Assembly: GCA_025964635.1 (NCBI GenBank)
Contig: JAOPYP010000093.1
Span: 1 to 15,437, forward strand
DNA: 15,437 bases
Direction of reading: 5' to 3'
Source: Actinomycetes bacterium
GTDB lineage: Bacteria; Actinomycetota; Actinomycetes; Streptosporangiales; Streptosporangiaceae
Part shown: in pieces, positions 15,050 to 15,437 of the stretch
Position numbering within the stretch: position 1 is the first letter of the stretch
Layout: each line of letters opens with the position of its first letter
Program-made: the position numbers and the translations under genes
The notes under the pieces: model-generated
What the model was told of the DNA's origin: nothing
The model's input: only the letters and a program-made list of their open reading frames with translations
Databases searched by the model: none

Positions 15050-15076
15050 ATACCAAGTATTGCATACTGAGTATGG
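15048..15076. promoter_or_regulatory. 29-bp palindrome, probable PadR operator
   Basis: Outer arms CCATAC and GTATGG and inner arms AGTAT and ATACT are arranged symmetrically around a 3-bp centre, with 2-bp gaps between inner and outer arms. All arm positions are complementary, and the site is AT-rich in a GC-rich setting. It lies 9 bp upstream of the PadR GTG start, over the expected promoter, which fits autorepression of the operon. It also lies against the 5' end of the aldo-keto reductase remnant on the other strand. Confidence 0.75.
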
Positions 15077-15077
15077 C

Positions 15078-15384
15078 GCCTCGGCGTATGCGGGTCAACG
15101 GCCTTCCAGCCCGCCCATCTGGACCGCATCATCGCCGAGACCGGGATCGTGCCGGCTGTCAACCAGTTCGAGCTGCACCCGTACTTCGCCAACGACGCCG
15201 CGCGCGCGGCGACAAGACGTAAATGGGATCGCGGTGGAGGCCCACAGTCCCCTCGGACACAACGGCAAGCCCCTCACCGATTCGACTTCAAACTGTCCGC
15301 TGAGGAAATCCCAACAATCGACGCACTCGACAAAGAAGAAAGCGGCCGCTCCGGACCAACCCAGACACCTACGAGGGGATCTGA
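15078..15384 (+). pseudogene. Aldo-keto reductase remnant (2,5-diketo-gluconate reductase type)
   Basis: Broken coding sense reads FQPAHLDRIIAETGIVPAVN, then QFELHPYFANDAARAA. A frameshift near 15223 leads to GIAVEAHSPLGHNGKPLT, and another switch gives FDFKLSAEEIPTIDALDKEE. A one-base loss near 15360 precedes a final PDTYEGI and TGA (15382-15384). These are the middle, the substrate-pocket strand and the C-terminus of 2,5-diketo-D-gluconate reductase-like AKRs. The N-terminal half with the catalytic Tyr and Lys is absent, and roughly 40 residues between PLT and FDF are deleted. It is a different AKR branch from the intact gene at 6490-7368. Nothing is seen from 15385 to the window end. Confidence 0.75.
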
Positions 15385-15437
15385 CCCGCGTCCAACTCGC
15401 TCGCGCGTCGCCCACAGCTCCTGGCAGCGGGCCTACC

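Overview
The window is GC-rich throughout, with dense GC-ending codons, GTG starts, Tat and Sec leaders, a LAL-type LuxR regulator and PadR-controlled ABC exporters. This points to a high-GC actinomycete (Actinomycetota, probably a soil or Streptosporangiales/Streptomyces-like lineage; the genus cannot be read from the sequence). No rRNA, tRNA or CRISPR array was seen.

Layout. Positions 1-600 hold the 3' end of an unidentified gene, about 300 bases with no gene, and a short transposase integrase-core remnant. Positions 600-8400 form an accessory metabolic cluster: a Tat-exported metallo-beta-lactamase-fold hydrolase (687-1745), a decayed SnoaL-like ester cyclase (1753-2008, minus), a large LAL/MalT-type regulator (2259-4946), a class I SAM-dependent methyltransferase (5288-5983), a PdxI/YdbC-type aldo-keto reductase (6490-7368, minus) and a secreted SnoaL-like protein (7746-8381). 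Positions 8400-8800 hold a terminator hairpin and an IS110 transposase remnant. Positions 8808-15039 are one minus-strand operon reading PadR regulator, two MacB-type ATPases, one large FtsX/MacB-type permease, a DrrA/NatA-type ATPase and an ABC-2 permease. Every junction overlaps by 1-4 nt or has a 2-nt gap. Past the PadR operator lies a frameshifted aldo-keto reductase pseudogene (about 15078-15384).

Main observation. A 31-bp element built as GGTGA-N7-TCACC-N7-GGTGA occurs five times in non-coding DNA of the 0.5-7.7 kb cluster. Four copies are full, and 20 of 31 positions are identical in all four. Each full copy lies 73-119 bp upstream of a start codon (hydrolase, ester cyclase pseudogene, aldo-keto reductase, secreted SnoaL-like protein), always with the same end facing the gene. 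A fifth, half-degenerate copy overlaps the LAL stop codon. The simplest reading is a small regulon sharing one operator, with the LAL protein as the obvious candidate regulator. The regulator assignment is inference.

The right-hand operon looks like an inducible export module. The PadR protein probably represses it through a 29-bp palindrome just upstream of its own start, and two structurally different ABC exporters are made from the same transcript. Decayed genes and IS remnants at 0.4, 2.0, 8.6 and 15.2 kb mark the window as rearranged accessory DNA.
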